Assembly (NCBI GenBank): GCA_020061465.1
Contig: JAGUYG010000001.1
Span: forward strand, 1 to 64,000
Reading direction: 5' to 3'
From: Ignavibacteriales bacterium
GTDB taxonomy: Bacteria > Bacteroidota > Ignavibacteria > Ignavibacteriales > Ignavibacteriaceae
Length of the DNA: 64,000 nucleotides
A program made the translations under genes and the position numbers. Of the stretch, positions 1 to 7,787 are shown piece by piece. Each line of letters opens with the position of its first letter. The first letter of the stretch is position 1. Below the pieces are notes generated by a model, which saw nothing but the letters and a program-made list of their open reading frames with translations, searched no databases and was not told the origin of the DNA.

Positions 1-221
1 GCCACCAAGGCACAAAAACACCAAGTTTCACAAAAAATTATCTGAAAAAAATGGGGCGAAATTATTTGTCCCATTACCTCTCAAATTTTACAGCCTACCT
101 CTGAGGTTTCAATGATTGGTTCTACGTAAATAATTTAGATTATAAAACAAAAAATAAGTTTAAGAACATGCTAATTAACAAAACCTCGGAAGTTTTATAC
201 TCAATTTCGGAAGGTGAGTTA

Positions 222-1355
222 CTAATTTAAAATTTTAAATTCTATCCTTCTATTCAACGCACGACCCTCGGCAGTGTTATTATCTGCCACCGGTTTTGAT
301 TTGCCATAACTGGCGGTAGTTATTCGGTTTTGATTTATTCCTTTTGCAGCTAAATAATTCTTTACAGCTTCTGCTCGCTTTAAGGACAGCCGTTGGTTGT
401 AGCTGTCAGAGCCAAGGTTGTCGGTATAGCCTTGCACTTCAATTTTAATATCCGGATTTGCAGAAAGTATTTGAACTGCATTCAACAAAATAGGAATAGA
501 TTCAGGGCGAATATCTGCTTTATCAAAATCAAAATTTACTCCTACAAGCACCCAGTTATCCTCGGCAATTACTGGAACTTTATGTCTTTTTACAATTGAT
601 TCAATTCTGTCATAATCAACTTCCACAGGTTTTATTGTATATTTTTTTACTATTTCCTCGATTTTATTATAGTCGACTTGTGTGCCAATTCCTTCGTATA
701 TATCGCAAAGATTAGACTTTTCTCCGTATGAAAAATAGTATAAGAATCCGAGATCAAATGACATATAGGTATCGTAAATTCCCCCTAATAAACCTCCGCC
801 GGTAGTACCGAAAAGTCCATCGAATTTTGTACTTGCAGGAAAATGAGATCCTACTTCAGTTTTAATTTTCCAATTTTCCGTTAGACGCCATTCGGCACCA
901 AAGTTTAGGTTTAACTGGTAGTCAACATACGAATCGTTCAATTTAGCAATCGGTGAATTATCTATAGTGGAATAGAAAAACCCTAAACCAAGGCTAAGGT
1001 AAGGTGAAATTGGTTCGCAGGGAACGAAGTAATACAATAAACCGAAATTACCAACACCCAAATTGTTAGTTACAATTTGCGAAGGTGAACCTGCCAAACC
1101 ATCAAGGTAAATAAAGTTGATTTCAAATCTTAATCCGATATGTTCAGAAAAATTTCTTTGAATCGATGCATATCCGCCATAGCCGGATTCTTCCCGAACA
1201 TCAACATTAGTACTTACATACTTTGGATATGTTCCTCCGAAGCCAACACTCCAGCTATTCTTGGATAACCATTTATAATTAGATGATTGACAAAGCGATA
1301 CAGAGTTGACAGTAAAAAGGACAGTGAGTACAAAAAAGAAGCGTTTATTTTTCAT
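222..1355 (-). CDS. OmpA-family outer membrane protein
   Basis: The 377-aa product has an N-terminal signal peptide (hydrophobic stretch ending near SLCQS), a roughly 200-residue beta-barrel-like region rich in Gly and aromatic residues, a short linker with repeated VDYDRIE/VDYNKIE segments, and a C-terminal OmpA domain (about residues 265-377). The OmpA domain shows VNFDFDKADIRPES, the peptidoglycan-binding signature VQGYTDNLGSDSYNQRLS and the terminal ALNRRIEF motif. The family anchors the outer membrane to peptidoglycan non-covalently. The start is supported by an AAAGGAG Shine-Dalgarno sequence upstream of the ATG. It is monocistronic and divergent from the tRNA. The exact barrel function is unknown. 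Confidence 0.93.
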   Translation of the reverse strand: MKNKRFFFVLTVLFTVNSVSLCQSSNYKWLSKNSWSVGFGGTYPKYVSTNVDVREESGYGGYASIQRNFSEHIGLRFEINFIYLDGLAGSPSQIVTNNLGVGNFGLLYYFVPCEPISPYLSLGLGFFYSTIDNSPIAKLNDSYVDYQLNLNFGAEWRLTENWKIKTEVGSHFPASTKFDGLFGTTGGGLLGGIYDTYMSFDLGFLYYFSYGEKSNLCDIYEGIGTQVDYNKIEEIVKKYTIKPVEVDYDRIESIVKRHKVPVIAEDNWVLVGVNFDFDKADIRPESIPILLNAVQILSANPDIKIEVQGYTDNLGSDSYNQRLSLKRAEAVKNYLAAKGINQNRITTASYGKSKPVADNNTAEGRALNRRIEFKILN

Positions 1356-1592
1356 ATTTCAGCTCCTTTAATTTTTCTTCCATATAGAGATTACAGAAAT
1401 ATTTAAAGTTTATTTTTATATATATTCTGTAACACATTTGATTGTAATGTATAATATTTAAGTGCAAGTGGCAATAATTTTTATTAAAAATTCTGTTTTA
1501 GCGGAAATGAGCGCAAAAAGCTTGGAAATTGATTCATGACAGATTATTTTTGTCAGCCTCTTAACATAATTACTACAGCAGGAGAGTTCATT

Positions 1593-1670
1593 CGGGGTGT
1601 AGCGCAGCCCGGTTAGCGCGCTTCGTTCGGGACGAAGAGGTCGGGGGTTCGAATCCCCCCACCCCGACCA
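1593..1670 (+). tRNA. tRNA-Pro (anticodon CGG)
   Basis: A complete cloverleaf can be folded by eye. The acceptor is CGGGGTG (1593-1599) paired with CACCCCG (1660-1666). The anticodon stem is CTTCG/CGAAG with the 7-nt loop TTCGGGA (1626-1632), giving anticodon CGG at 1628-1630. The T arm is GGGGG-TTCGAAT-CCCCC. The discriminator is A1667 and the CCA end (1668-1670) is encoded. The next gene starts only three bases after the CCA. Confidence 0.96.
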
Positions 1671-1673
1671 ATT

Positions 1674-1916
1674 ATGGTCTTCTTTGTTTACATAATTTTT
1701 AGCGCTTCAAAAACTCGTTATTCTGTCGGGCATACGGATAATCTTCAAAGAAGATTTGTTGGACGCAACTCCGGCTTAAATATTTCTACTAAATTTGGTG
1801 TGCCCTGGGAGCTCGTTTTTCAGAAAGATTTTCCTTCTCGTTCTGAGGCTATGATCTTTGAAAATATGATTAAGAAAAGAGGCATCAAGCGTTTTCTTGA
1901 TTCTCTAAAAAAATAA
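1674..1916 (+). CDS. GIY-YIG (URI-type) single-domain endonuclease next to a tRNA
   Basis: An 80-aa protein that is essentially one GIY-YIG domain: FVYIIFSAS (first Tyr strand), YSVGHTDNLQRR (here YSVG replaces the usual YIG-like second motif, with the downstream Arg kept), then PWELVFQKDFPSRSEAMIFE with the conserved metal-binding Glu near residue 63, and a basic tail. Stand-alone proteins of this family are presumed DNA endonucleases; a biological role is not established for most of them. The ATG lies 3 nt after the tRNA-Pro CCA end with no room for a normal promoter or RBS, so it would be read from the tRNA transcript. A broken second copy of the tRNA 3' part follows the stop codon by 7 nt. 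It is the only ORF of a roughly 311-bp unit. Confidence 0.85.
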   Translation: MVFFVYIIFSASKTRYSVGHTDNLQRRFVGRNSGLNISTKFGVPWELVFQKDFPSRSEAMIFENMIKKRGIKRFLDSLKK

Positions 1917-1923
1917 TTTCCCC

Positions 1924-2001
1924 TTAGCGCGTGGCGCCTTTGGCGCCAAGGTCGGGGGTTCTTCCGAAGGAATCCTTTGGAGAATCCCCCCACCCCGACC
2001 A
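1924..2001 (+). pseudogene. Partial, disrupted duplicate of the tRNA-Pro 3' portion
   Basis: Positions 1924-1961 align without gaps to tRNA positions 1613-1650. TTAGCGCG is identical. The 17-nt anticodon arm has the same length but a different sequence (stem TGGCG/CGCCA, loop CCTTTGG). AGGTCGGGGGTTC is identical. A 20-nt insertion (1962-1981) made of two small hairpins (TTCC-GAA-GGAA and TCC-TTT-GGA) then splits the T loop. Positions 1982-2004 match tRNA positions 1651-1673, including the CCA and the following ATT. No 5' acceptor or D-arm 5' half is present, so it cannot be a functional tRNA. The long GGTCGGGG/CCCCGACC pairing could still form a strong hairpin in the transcript. Confidence 0.8.
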
Positions 2002-2035
2002 ATTTTTTAATAAAATCGTTAATCATCACAATCAA

Positions 2036-2533
2036 ATGGCACAAAATCATTCTTTTGATATAGTATCTGAAGTTGATCTGCAAGAAGCGGATAATGCTGT
2101 AAATCAAGCATTGAAAGAAATCCATCAGAGGTATGACCTTAAAGATTCTTCAACTACTATTGAGTTAAATAAAAAAGAAAAAACTATTTCAATCAATTCG
2201 AAGGATGACTATTCGCTTCGGGCGAGTATCGACATATTGCAATCAAAGTTTATCAGGCGTGGAATTTCTATTAAAGCACTTAAGTTAAACCAGCCTGAAC
2301 CTGCCGCAGGCGGGCGATTGAAACAATTGATTAATTTGCAAAGCGGAATTTCCAAAGAGAATGCGAAGAAGATTACTAAAATGATTAAGGACTCAAAACT
2401 AAAAGTAAACGCTCAAATCCAGGATGAACAGATTAGAGTACAAGCACCGAAAATTGACGATTTACAAGCAGTAATAAAATTAGTCAAAGATGCCGACCTT
2501 GACTTTCCCACACAGTTTGTAAATCTCAAGTAA
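2036..2533 (+). CDS. yajQ: YajQ family nucleotide-binding protein (UPF0234/DUF520)
   Basis: From the ATG at 2036 the product is 165 aa, the usual length for YajQ. It begins AQNHSFDIVSEVDLQEADNAV and carries the family blocks RYDLKDSS near residue 30, FIRRGIS in the middle, and FPTQFVNLK at the C-terminus. Homologues bind cyclic di-GMP or nucleic acid in some species; the role here is not known. The reading frame is open further upstream through the tRNA-like repeat, but those codons (starting 1931) come from repeat sequence and do not match the family, so the shorter start is chosen. The gene follows the broken tRNA copy closely. Confidence 0.92.
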   Translation: MAQNHSFDIVSEVDLQEADNAVNQALKEIHQRYDLKDSSTTIELNKKEKTISINSKDDYSLRASIDILQSKFIRRGISIKALKLNQPEPAAGGRLKQLINLQSGISKENAKKITKMIKDSKLKVNAQIQDEQIRVQAPKIDDLQAVIKLVKDADLDFPTQFVNLK

Positions 2534-2554
2534 AGTCAGAAAAATTAAGTTTAA

Positions 2555-4204
2555 TTAGCCGATATAAGCTTTTCTCAGCTTCTCGGTCTCAAGCATCTTT
2601 ACAATCGAAAATTCTTCTTCAGTTATTTTTTCTTTATCGCCGTAGTAATTATGATCAACGCTGTCTTTTTGATCATCTGCATTAAACACCAATGAAGAGA
2701 TTATTTCCAGATTTTCCGCCACTACATTTCGTTCATCATTCTTATCTATTGTTCCTTCCACTAAGTATGGACCCATGGACATTGTGCGATCGGCAACGCG
2801 CAAATATACCTTCGGAAAAATTACCGCCTCAAAGGTTCCTGTTAAATCTTCAAGCGACAAGAACTTCATTATATCTCCCTTTTTTGTTCTTATTCGTTTC
2901 GACGTCATGTACCATCCAATCATTTTCACTCTTCTGCCGCGGTATTTTATCATATCTTTCGCTTTAACAATGGATGGACTATCTGTCCACTCATTAAAAA
3001 AATAGAGCGGATGTTTCGTAGCCATATAATCAAAGGTTTCATATTCTATCCTGCATATTTCTTCAAAGCTAAAGTTGCGGCTTGTTGCAATTTGTTCTTC
3101 CAAGGCAAAAGTTTCGTTTATAAAGAGATCGACATACGCAAAATCAGGTATCTTGCGCCGGTGTATATACAAATCGAGCAGCCTCAGCAATTCGGGACGT
3201 GTTTTATTAAAGCAATCCATTGCACCGCATTTAATTAATATTGCAGTTTCCTCATAAGCCAAACCGGTTCTTACTAAAAAATCTGCTAGCGATATATATT
3301 TTTCGTTTTCTTTTCTTTCATCTAAAATTTTCTGTGCCGAATTATAAGAGAGATTTTTTATTGCCATTAAACCTATCCGGATTTTTTTTCCTTCTGCTGT
3401 GTACTCGTAGGCGCTGTGGTTTACACACGGAAGCTCAATCTGTAAACCAAGCCTTCTGCATTCCTGAATATAAACTGCCGCCAAGTAGAAGCCGCCGCCG
3501 TTGCTAAGCACGCTTGACATAAATTCAGCCGGATAGTGAGCTTTAAGAAAAGCAACCTGAAAAGAAAGCTGCGCAAAGGAAGCGCTGTGCGCTTTGCAAA
3601 AAGAATAACCCGCAAAGGATTCTATCTGCCGCCAAAGCTCTTTTGCCTGTGCATCGGTCAATTTATTTCTTTTGCATGAAGAAAAGAATTTATCTTCTAA
3701 TTGCATCATCGCTTTATGCGAACGCATTTTGCCGCTCATAGCACGACGAAGCAGGTCCGCTTCTTCCAAAGAAAGACCTGCTACATAGTGAGCAATTTTA
3801 ATCACGTCTTCCTGGTATATCATTATTCCGTAGGTTTCCGCCAAATGCTCTTCCATAGCCGGGACCAAATATGTGCGCCGTTTGGGGTCTTTATGCCTTG
3901 CTATAAATTCCTGCATCATCCCGCTTTCGGCAACACCGGGACGTATAATGGAACTGGCGGCTGTAAGCATTTCGAAAGTTTCGACATTGAGACGGCGCAG
4001 CAGTGAGCGCATCCCGGGCGATTCAATATAAAAACAGCCGACCGTGTTTCCCGTTCTAATTAGCTCCCTTGTGGCAGAGTCTTCATACAATTTTTCAAAA
4101 TCGTAAATATCAAAACCTGTTGCCCCTGCTTTGCGCGGCAAAGGAGGATAGATTGTGTGAACCTTTACTCCTTCTCTCCACTCTTTCGGAACATAATAGT
4201 CCAT
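2555..4204 (-). CDS. C-terminal half of a DnaE-type DNA polymerase III alpha subunit (N-terminal half absent)
   Basis: The 549-aa protein starts just before the fingers region: DSATRELIRTGNTVGCFYIESPGMRSLLRRL corresponds to the GDT-VFQ-ESPGM block of DnaE. It keeps the fingers (AMSGKMRSHK, GYSFCKAHSASFAQLSFQ, FLKAHYPAEF), the helix-hairpin-helix region, and an OB-fold (about 420-510). It lacks the PHP domain and the palm with all three catalytic aspartates, which in full-length DnaE (about 1000+ aa) lie upstream. No DnaE-like coding is visible in the 600 bases upstream in any minus frame. An AAAGGAAG sequence about 6 nt before the ATG could support translation. Either it is a 5'-truncated relic that still reads cleanly or a retained non-catalytic part. 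Confidence 0.75.
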   Translation of the reverse strand: MDYYVPKEWREGVKVHTIYPPLPRKAGATGFDIYDFEKLYEDSATRELIRTGNTVGCFYIESPGMRSLLRRLNVETFEMLTAASSIIRPGVAESGMMQEFIARHKDPKRRTYLVPAMEEHLAETYGIMIYQEDVIKIAHYVAGLSLEEADLLRRAMSGKMRSHKAMMQLEDKFFSSCKRNKLTDAQAKELWRQIESFAGYSFCKAHSASFAQLSFQVAFLKAHYPAEFMSSVLSNGGGFYLAAVYIQECRRLGLQIELPCVNHSAYEYTAEGKKIRIGLMAIKNLSYNSAQKILDERKENEKYISLADFLVRTGLAYEETAILIKCGAMDCFNKTRPELLRLLDLYIHRRKIPDFAYVDLFINETFALEEQIATSRNFSFEEICRIEYETFDYMATKHPLYFFNEWTDSPSIVKAKDMIKYRGRRVKMIGWYMTSKRIRTKKGDIMKFLSLEDLTGTFEAVIFPKVYLRVADRTMSMGPYLVEGTIDKNDERNVVAENLEIISSLVFNADDQKDSVDHNYYGDKEKITEEEFSIVKMLETEKLRKAYIG

Positions 4205-4488
4205 TTATGTGCTTCCTTTAAGTTCATTACGAATAGTGAACATTTGAACACTATATATTTAGCAGTTTTGATAATTAAAAGCAAGCCCGCCTTCGATACA
4301 CTTAAAGAAGACATGACGATAACTTTTACTCCCTAAACTAGAAAAGCCGGAATTGAATAAGTTGTATGAATCGATCTCTTCGGGAAAATTAAAACTGATT
4401 TTTGTAACACAGATTATAACGTGTTGCTTACGGATCGGAATCTGTGTGCGGGTAAATAATGCTGTTAAAATCTTTTTTACCAGGATTT

Positions 4489-4678
4489 AGAGTCTGTTGC
4501 ACGACCGAAAATTGTTATTTCGCCTGCCTGTACTGCTGTTTCGGCAGGCAGGCTGCATACCTTTAGTATGTAAACAGGCAGGAAGGAGTCTTCGAGTAAG
4601 AAATCTTTTCAGTTCATAACAAAAAAGATTTCTCCCTTCGGTCGAAATGACATCGACAACTGTTGTACAACAGACTCT
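4489..4678. repeat. MITE-like non-coding element with terminal inverted repeats
   Basis: AGAGTCTGTTG at 4489-4499 is matched by its reverse complement CAACAGACTCT at 4668-4678. Inside are further inverted segments: CCTGCCTG near 4533 against the CAGGCAGG copies near 4545-4582, and AAGATTTC/ACTCG pieces next to TTCGGTCGAAATGAC. No ORF fits this 190-bp unit. It lies in the 670-bp gap between the dnaE-like relic and the CPXCG gene. A second, separate inverted pair (ACACAGATT at 4407-4415, AATCTGTGT at 4439-4447) lies just to the left. Confidence 0.55.
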
Positions 4679-4874
4679 TTAGACTGGACATTGCAGCAAA
4701 GATTTTTGTACATAAGGCAATGTGAATAATCTGTGCTACGAGAGGTGACATAAACGCCGGGAAGTTTTGAAAAAAGTATCAGGAAAAAAAGAATGCTCGC
4801 TTTGATTATTTTATCAAAAAATATTTTAAATTTGAGATGTGTGAATGAGAAAATTTGAATTGAAGGATAAAGCA

Positions 4875-5072
4875 ATGGTAACGGATGAAGAATTAATATG
4901 GACTTGCCAATACTGCGGAGTTCACAATACTGTTTGGGTGGATTTAACCGTTGATGGAAAGCAGGACTTTATTGAAGAATGCCGAATATGCTGTCGACCG
5001 AATAGAATAATCATAAAGGTAGACAAGCAGGACGAAAATATATTTATAGAGTCCAGGCTTACTGATGAGTGA
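4875..5072 (+). CDS. CPXCG-motif cysteine-rich small protein
   Basis: About 65 aa from the ATG at 4875. It has two cysteine pairs, WTCQYCGVHN near the N-terminus and EECRICCRPN in the middle, separated by a short beta-rich segment. This matches the small Cys-rich CPXCG family, which probably folds as a zinc ribbon. The function is unknown. An AAGGA sequence 7 nt upstream supports this start. The same frame also allows an ATG at 4845 (75 aa) but without a convincing RBS. It converges with ftsZ. The stop codon lies inside the perfect inverted repeat TGATGAGT-GAG-ACTCATCA (5063-5081), which may cap the transcript. Confidence 0.8.
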   Translation: MVTDEELIWTCQYCGVHNTVWVDLTVDGKQDFIEECRICCRPNRIIIKVDKQDENIFIESRLTDE

Positions 5073-5129
5073 GACTCATCATACGAGATGCATTGATTTG
5101 ACCGAAGTATTACATTGCGATCAAAGAAC

Positions 5130-5158
5130 CGATGTTAACATCGAATTAAGATTTTTTT
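5130..5158 (+). terminator. Possible weak terminator between the CPXCG gene and ftsZ
   Basis: The palindrome CGATGTTAACATCG (5130-5143) is followed after 8 bases by a run of seven T residues (5152-5158) on the plus strand. The gap between stem and T-run is longer than ideal, so the call is tentative. It would terminate plus-strand transcription of the small CPXCG gene before the convergent ftsZ. Confidence 0.25.
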
Positions 5159-5225
5159 GAAAAGCCTCCTATAAATTGTTTTGTTTATTTATCTGTCTTT
5201 ATACTCCTCATCGAATTAAAAGAAA

Positions 5226-6518
5226 TTAATCCATTATCATTCTTAAGAATGAAGAGCTGTCATCCTCTTTACTTTCCTGTGGTTCATCTTTATCTTTTTT
5301 AGCTTTTTCTTTAGCCCAATTATATCTTGACGCGTTCGCCTTAATAGAGTTTTGGGGGGAATCTTCATCCTCATCGCTGCTTTTTTTTGTTTCAAGTGTA
5401 GACTTAGGACTGTTAACTCTAATGATTGTAGGCACGTCAAGGTTATCCTTATCGATGTCGGCATCAATAAAATTGAATCCTCCTCTAAATGCATCGGCGC
5501 CGCGCGAGCTGAATGAAAAAGTTTTTGCTTTTTTACCTGCTGTATCCGAATTGGCAGCATCAAAGCCTGTAGCAATAACGGTATACGAAACGTAGTCATT
5601 CATTTCTTCTTTCCTAACGCAGCCAAAAATAACATTAGCCTCTTCACCGGCGGCTTCAAAGATAACAGTATTACCTTCGTAAATTTCCTGCATTGTGAGG
5701 TTGCTTGAACCGGTTACATTTAACAATACGCTTTTGGCTCCCTTAATATTTATTCCCTCGAGCAGCGGGCTTGAAATTGCCTTTTGTGCAGCTTCAATTG
5801 CGCGGTTTTCACCGCTTGCTATGCCGCATCCCATCAAGGCTTCTCCGCTTTGGTCCATTACTGCACGAACATCGGCAAAGTCAACATTTATTAATCCTTC
5901 TACCGTTATGATATCGGCAATACCGCGGGTTGCTTCGTATAACACTTCGTTAGGTTTATCGAATGCTGCAAAAGCATTTGTACCCTTATCAAGAATATTG
6001 AGCAATCTTTCATTAGGTATGACGATCAGGCTATCAACATACTGTTTCAATTCCTGTATTCCATGCTCGGAATTCATCATGCGCTTTTTCCCTTCCCACC
6101 GAAAAGGTTTAGTTACAATTCCAACTACCAAAGCCCCTATGCTCTTGGCAATTGAAGCAACTACAGGGGCACCCCCGGTTCCCGTTCCCCCCCCCATTCC
6201 GGCAGTTACAAAAACCATATCGCTTCCCGAAAGAACTTCGGCAATTCTTTCCCTGTCTTCTTCAACCGATTTTTTACCGACATTCGGATCGGCACCGGCA
6301 CCTAAACCGCGGGTAACATTACCACCGCAATGGATTTTATGCGTTGCGCTGCTGCTGTTAAGAACCTGGACATCCGTGTTGATTGCAACGTATTCTACGC
6401 CGGTTAATCCGCGTTTGATCATGCTTTCTATAGCATTACAACCACCGCCGCCAACTCCCACTACTTTTAGAATTGCTGACATCGACCTATCTGCATCAAT
6501 TGTAGCAAATCGCGACAT
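5226..6518 (-). CDS. ftsZ: Cell division protein FtsZ
   Basis: The 430-aa tubulin-like GTPase forms the cytokinetic ring. The N-terminal GTPase domain starts VVGVGGGGCNA and contains the tubulin signature GGGTGTGGAPVVA near residue 107. The T7-loop region NVDFADVRAVM is present. The C-terminal subdomain ends near residue 320. A charged, Ser/Lys/Asp/Glu-rich linker follows, then a short terminal peptide FLRMIMD that probably binds FtsA. An AGGAGG Shine-Dalgarno sequence 6 nt before the ATG fixes the start. It is the last gene of the dcw cluster, 21 nt after ftsA, and the strong RBS fits the high copy number FtsZ needs. Confidence 0.98.
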   Translation of the reverse strand: MSRFATIDADRSMSAILKVVGVGGGGCNAIESMIKRGLTGVEYVAINTDVQVLNSSSATHKIHCGGNVTRGLGAGADPNVGKKSVEEDRERIAEVLSGSDMVFVTAGMGGGTGTGGAPVVASIAKSIGALVVGIVTKPFRWEGKKRMMNSEHGIQELKQYVDSLIVIPNERLLNILDKGTNAFAAFDKPNEVLYEATRGIADIITVEGLINVDFADVRAVMDQSGEALMGCGIASGENRAIEAAQKAISSPLLEGINIKGAKSVLLNVTGSSNLTMQEIYEGNTVIFEAAGEEANVIFGCVRKEEMNDYVSYTVIATGFDAANSDTAGKKAKTFSFSSRGADAFRGGFNFIDADIDKDNLDVPTIIRVNSPKSTLETKKSSDEDEDSPQNSIKANASRYNWAKEKAKKDKDEPQESKEDDSSSFLRMIMD

Positions 6519-6539
6519 GATTTACCTCCTTATTTTGAA

Positions 6540-7787
6540 TTATAATTCATCAAAAAATTGTTTTACTCTTTTTACAAGCTTTGAAAGCCCCTTTTTACTT
6601 TTTGATCTTTTCTGTCGAATCAAAACTTGGTAATCGCTTGATTTTCCACCGGGCACACCTCGAATTAATCCAGCCACGGTGGCAAATTCCGGGCTTTCAA
6701 TTTCGTTCGATAATCCGGCTCCCAATTCCTGCGGTACGCCAATCCGTGCCGGAAGCCCAAATACATCTTCGGCTAACTCAATAGAGCCTTTAAGTAAAGC
6801 ACCTCCGCCTGTTAGCACCATACCGGCTTTGATTTTATTTTTAAATCCTGCACTTCTGATTTCATTGTCAATTAGCACAAACAATTCTCTCATCCTCAAG
6901 CTGATTATTTGTGTGAGCAAACTAACCGGTATCTTTGTACTGCCTCTTGCACCCACGCCTTTTATGATAATATCTTCTTCTTTGATTATTGCACTTTCAC
7001 TTGCATAGCCGTATTCGCGCTTCAATGTTTCTGCCTCTTCAGTAATTACGCCTAACGATTCGCGTATGTCATTAGTTACCTGGTTTCCGGCTACTCCGAT
7101 TACCTTAGTATGTTTTATCGCTTTATTCAAGAAGATGGCTATATCCGTCGTTCCGCCGCCTATATCTATTAATACAACACCCAAATCCTTTTCATTTTCT
7201 TCCAATACCGATGAGCTTGATGCGATAGGCTGAAGAATGTAGTCTTTTACTTGGAGCCCGGCGCGCTCAACCGATTTTTTTATATTTTGAATTGCGGGAA
7301 TGGAAGCAAGTACAATGTGATTTGCAGCTTCCAATCTGGAGCCGGACATTCCTATTGGATTTTCAATTCCCCCTTGATGATCAACCGAAAATTCTTCCGG
7401 GATGATATGTAATATTTGCCTATCCGAGGGAATTCGGATAGTTCTTACATCTGCTTCCAACCGATCTAAATCTTCCTTTCGGATTTCTCTGTCTTCACCG
7501 CTTATAGTAACATAATTTCTATGCCTTATGCTGGTAATGTGCTCGCCTGCCACACCAACATTTACCGTGTTTATTTCGAACCCGGCTCGATTCGATGCAA
7601 TTGCAACTGCCGATTTAATGGCTTCGGCTGTTTTTCCGATATTCGCTACCAACCCCTTATGCAGCCCTTCGGAAGGAGCAACTCCGAATCCTAGAATATC
7701 TAAACGATTTTCAGATACCTTCTCCGCTATCACCGCGCATACCTTTGTTGTTCCAAGATCTAATCCTGCAATTATATTTTTTTTCAT
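6540..7787 (-). CDS. ftsA: Cell division protein FtsA
   Basis: The 415-aa actin-like ATPase tethers FtsZ to the membrane. The phosphate-1 motif GLDLGTTKVCAVI is at the N-terminus, the 1C subdomain follows (about 85-165), phosphate-2 VLIDIGGGTTDIAIF is near residue 205, and the adenosine motif VLTGGGALLKG is near residue 325. The C-terminus (SKLVKRVKQFFDEL) is an amphipathic basic helix, the expected membrane-targeting sequence. The start codon overlaps the ftsQ stop by 4 nt, with AGAGGG upstream as RBS. The length is typical. Confidence 0.98.
   Translation of the reverse strand: MKKNIIAGLDLGTTKVCAVIAEKVSENRLDILGFGVAPSEGLHKGLVANIGKTAEAIKSAVAIASNRAGFEINTVNVGVAGEHITSIRHRNYVTISGEDREIRKEDLDRLEADVRTIRIPSDRQILHIIPEEFSVDHQGGIENPIGMSGSRLEAANHIVLASIPAIQNIKKSVERAGLQVKDYILQPIASSSSVLEENEKDLGVVLIDIGGGTTDIAIFLNKAIKHTKVIGVAGNQVTNDIRESLGVITEEAETLKREYGYASESAIIKEEDIIIKGVGARGSTKIPVSLLTQIISLRMRELFVLIDNEIRSAGFKNKIKAGMVLTGGGALLKGSIELAEDVFGLPARIGVPQELGAGLSNEIESPEFATVAGLIRGVPGGKSSDYQVLIRQKRSKSKKGLSKLVKRVKQFFDEL

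Noticed and set aside
1-221. Possible gene or RNA at the left edge
   Set aside because: Only AT-rich sequence with a short GCCACCAAGGCACAAAAACACC stretch and imperfect CGGAAG repeats. No ORF or stable stem is supportable.
1820-2125. Minus-strand frame across the tRNA-like repeat and yajQ start
   Set aside because: It is antisense to the GIY-YIG and yajQ coding and to the repeat, and has no recognisable protein features.
4609-4875. Possible N-terminal part of the truncated dnaE-like gene on the minus strand
   Set aside because: The translation shows no PHP or palm motif. It covers the inverted-repeat element and looks random.
5063-5081. Hairpin TGATGAGT/ACTCATCA at the end of the CPXCG gene as a terminator
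   Set aside because: The stem is perfect but no T-run follows. It is mentioned in the gene entry only.
5695-6633. 312-codon open frame on the plus strand
   Set aside because: It is entirely antisense to ftsZ and the end of ftsA, has no RBS, and its sequence is a mirror of those conserved genes. It is a shadow frame.
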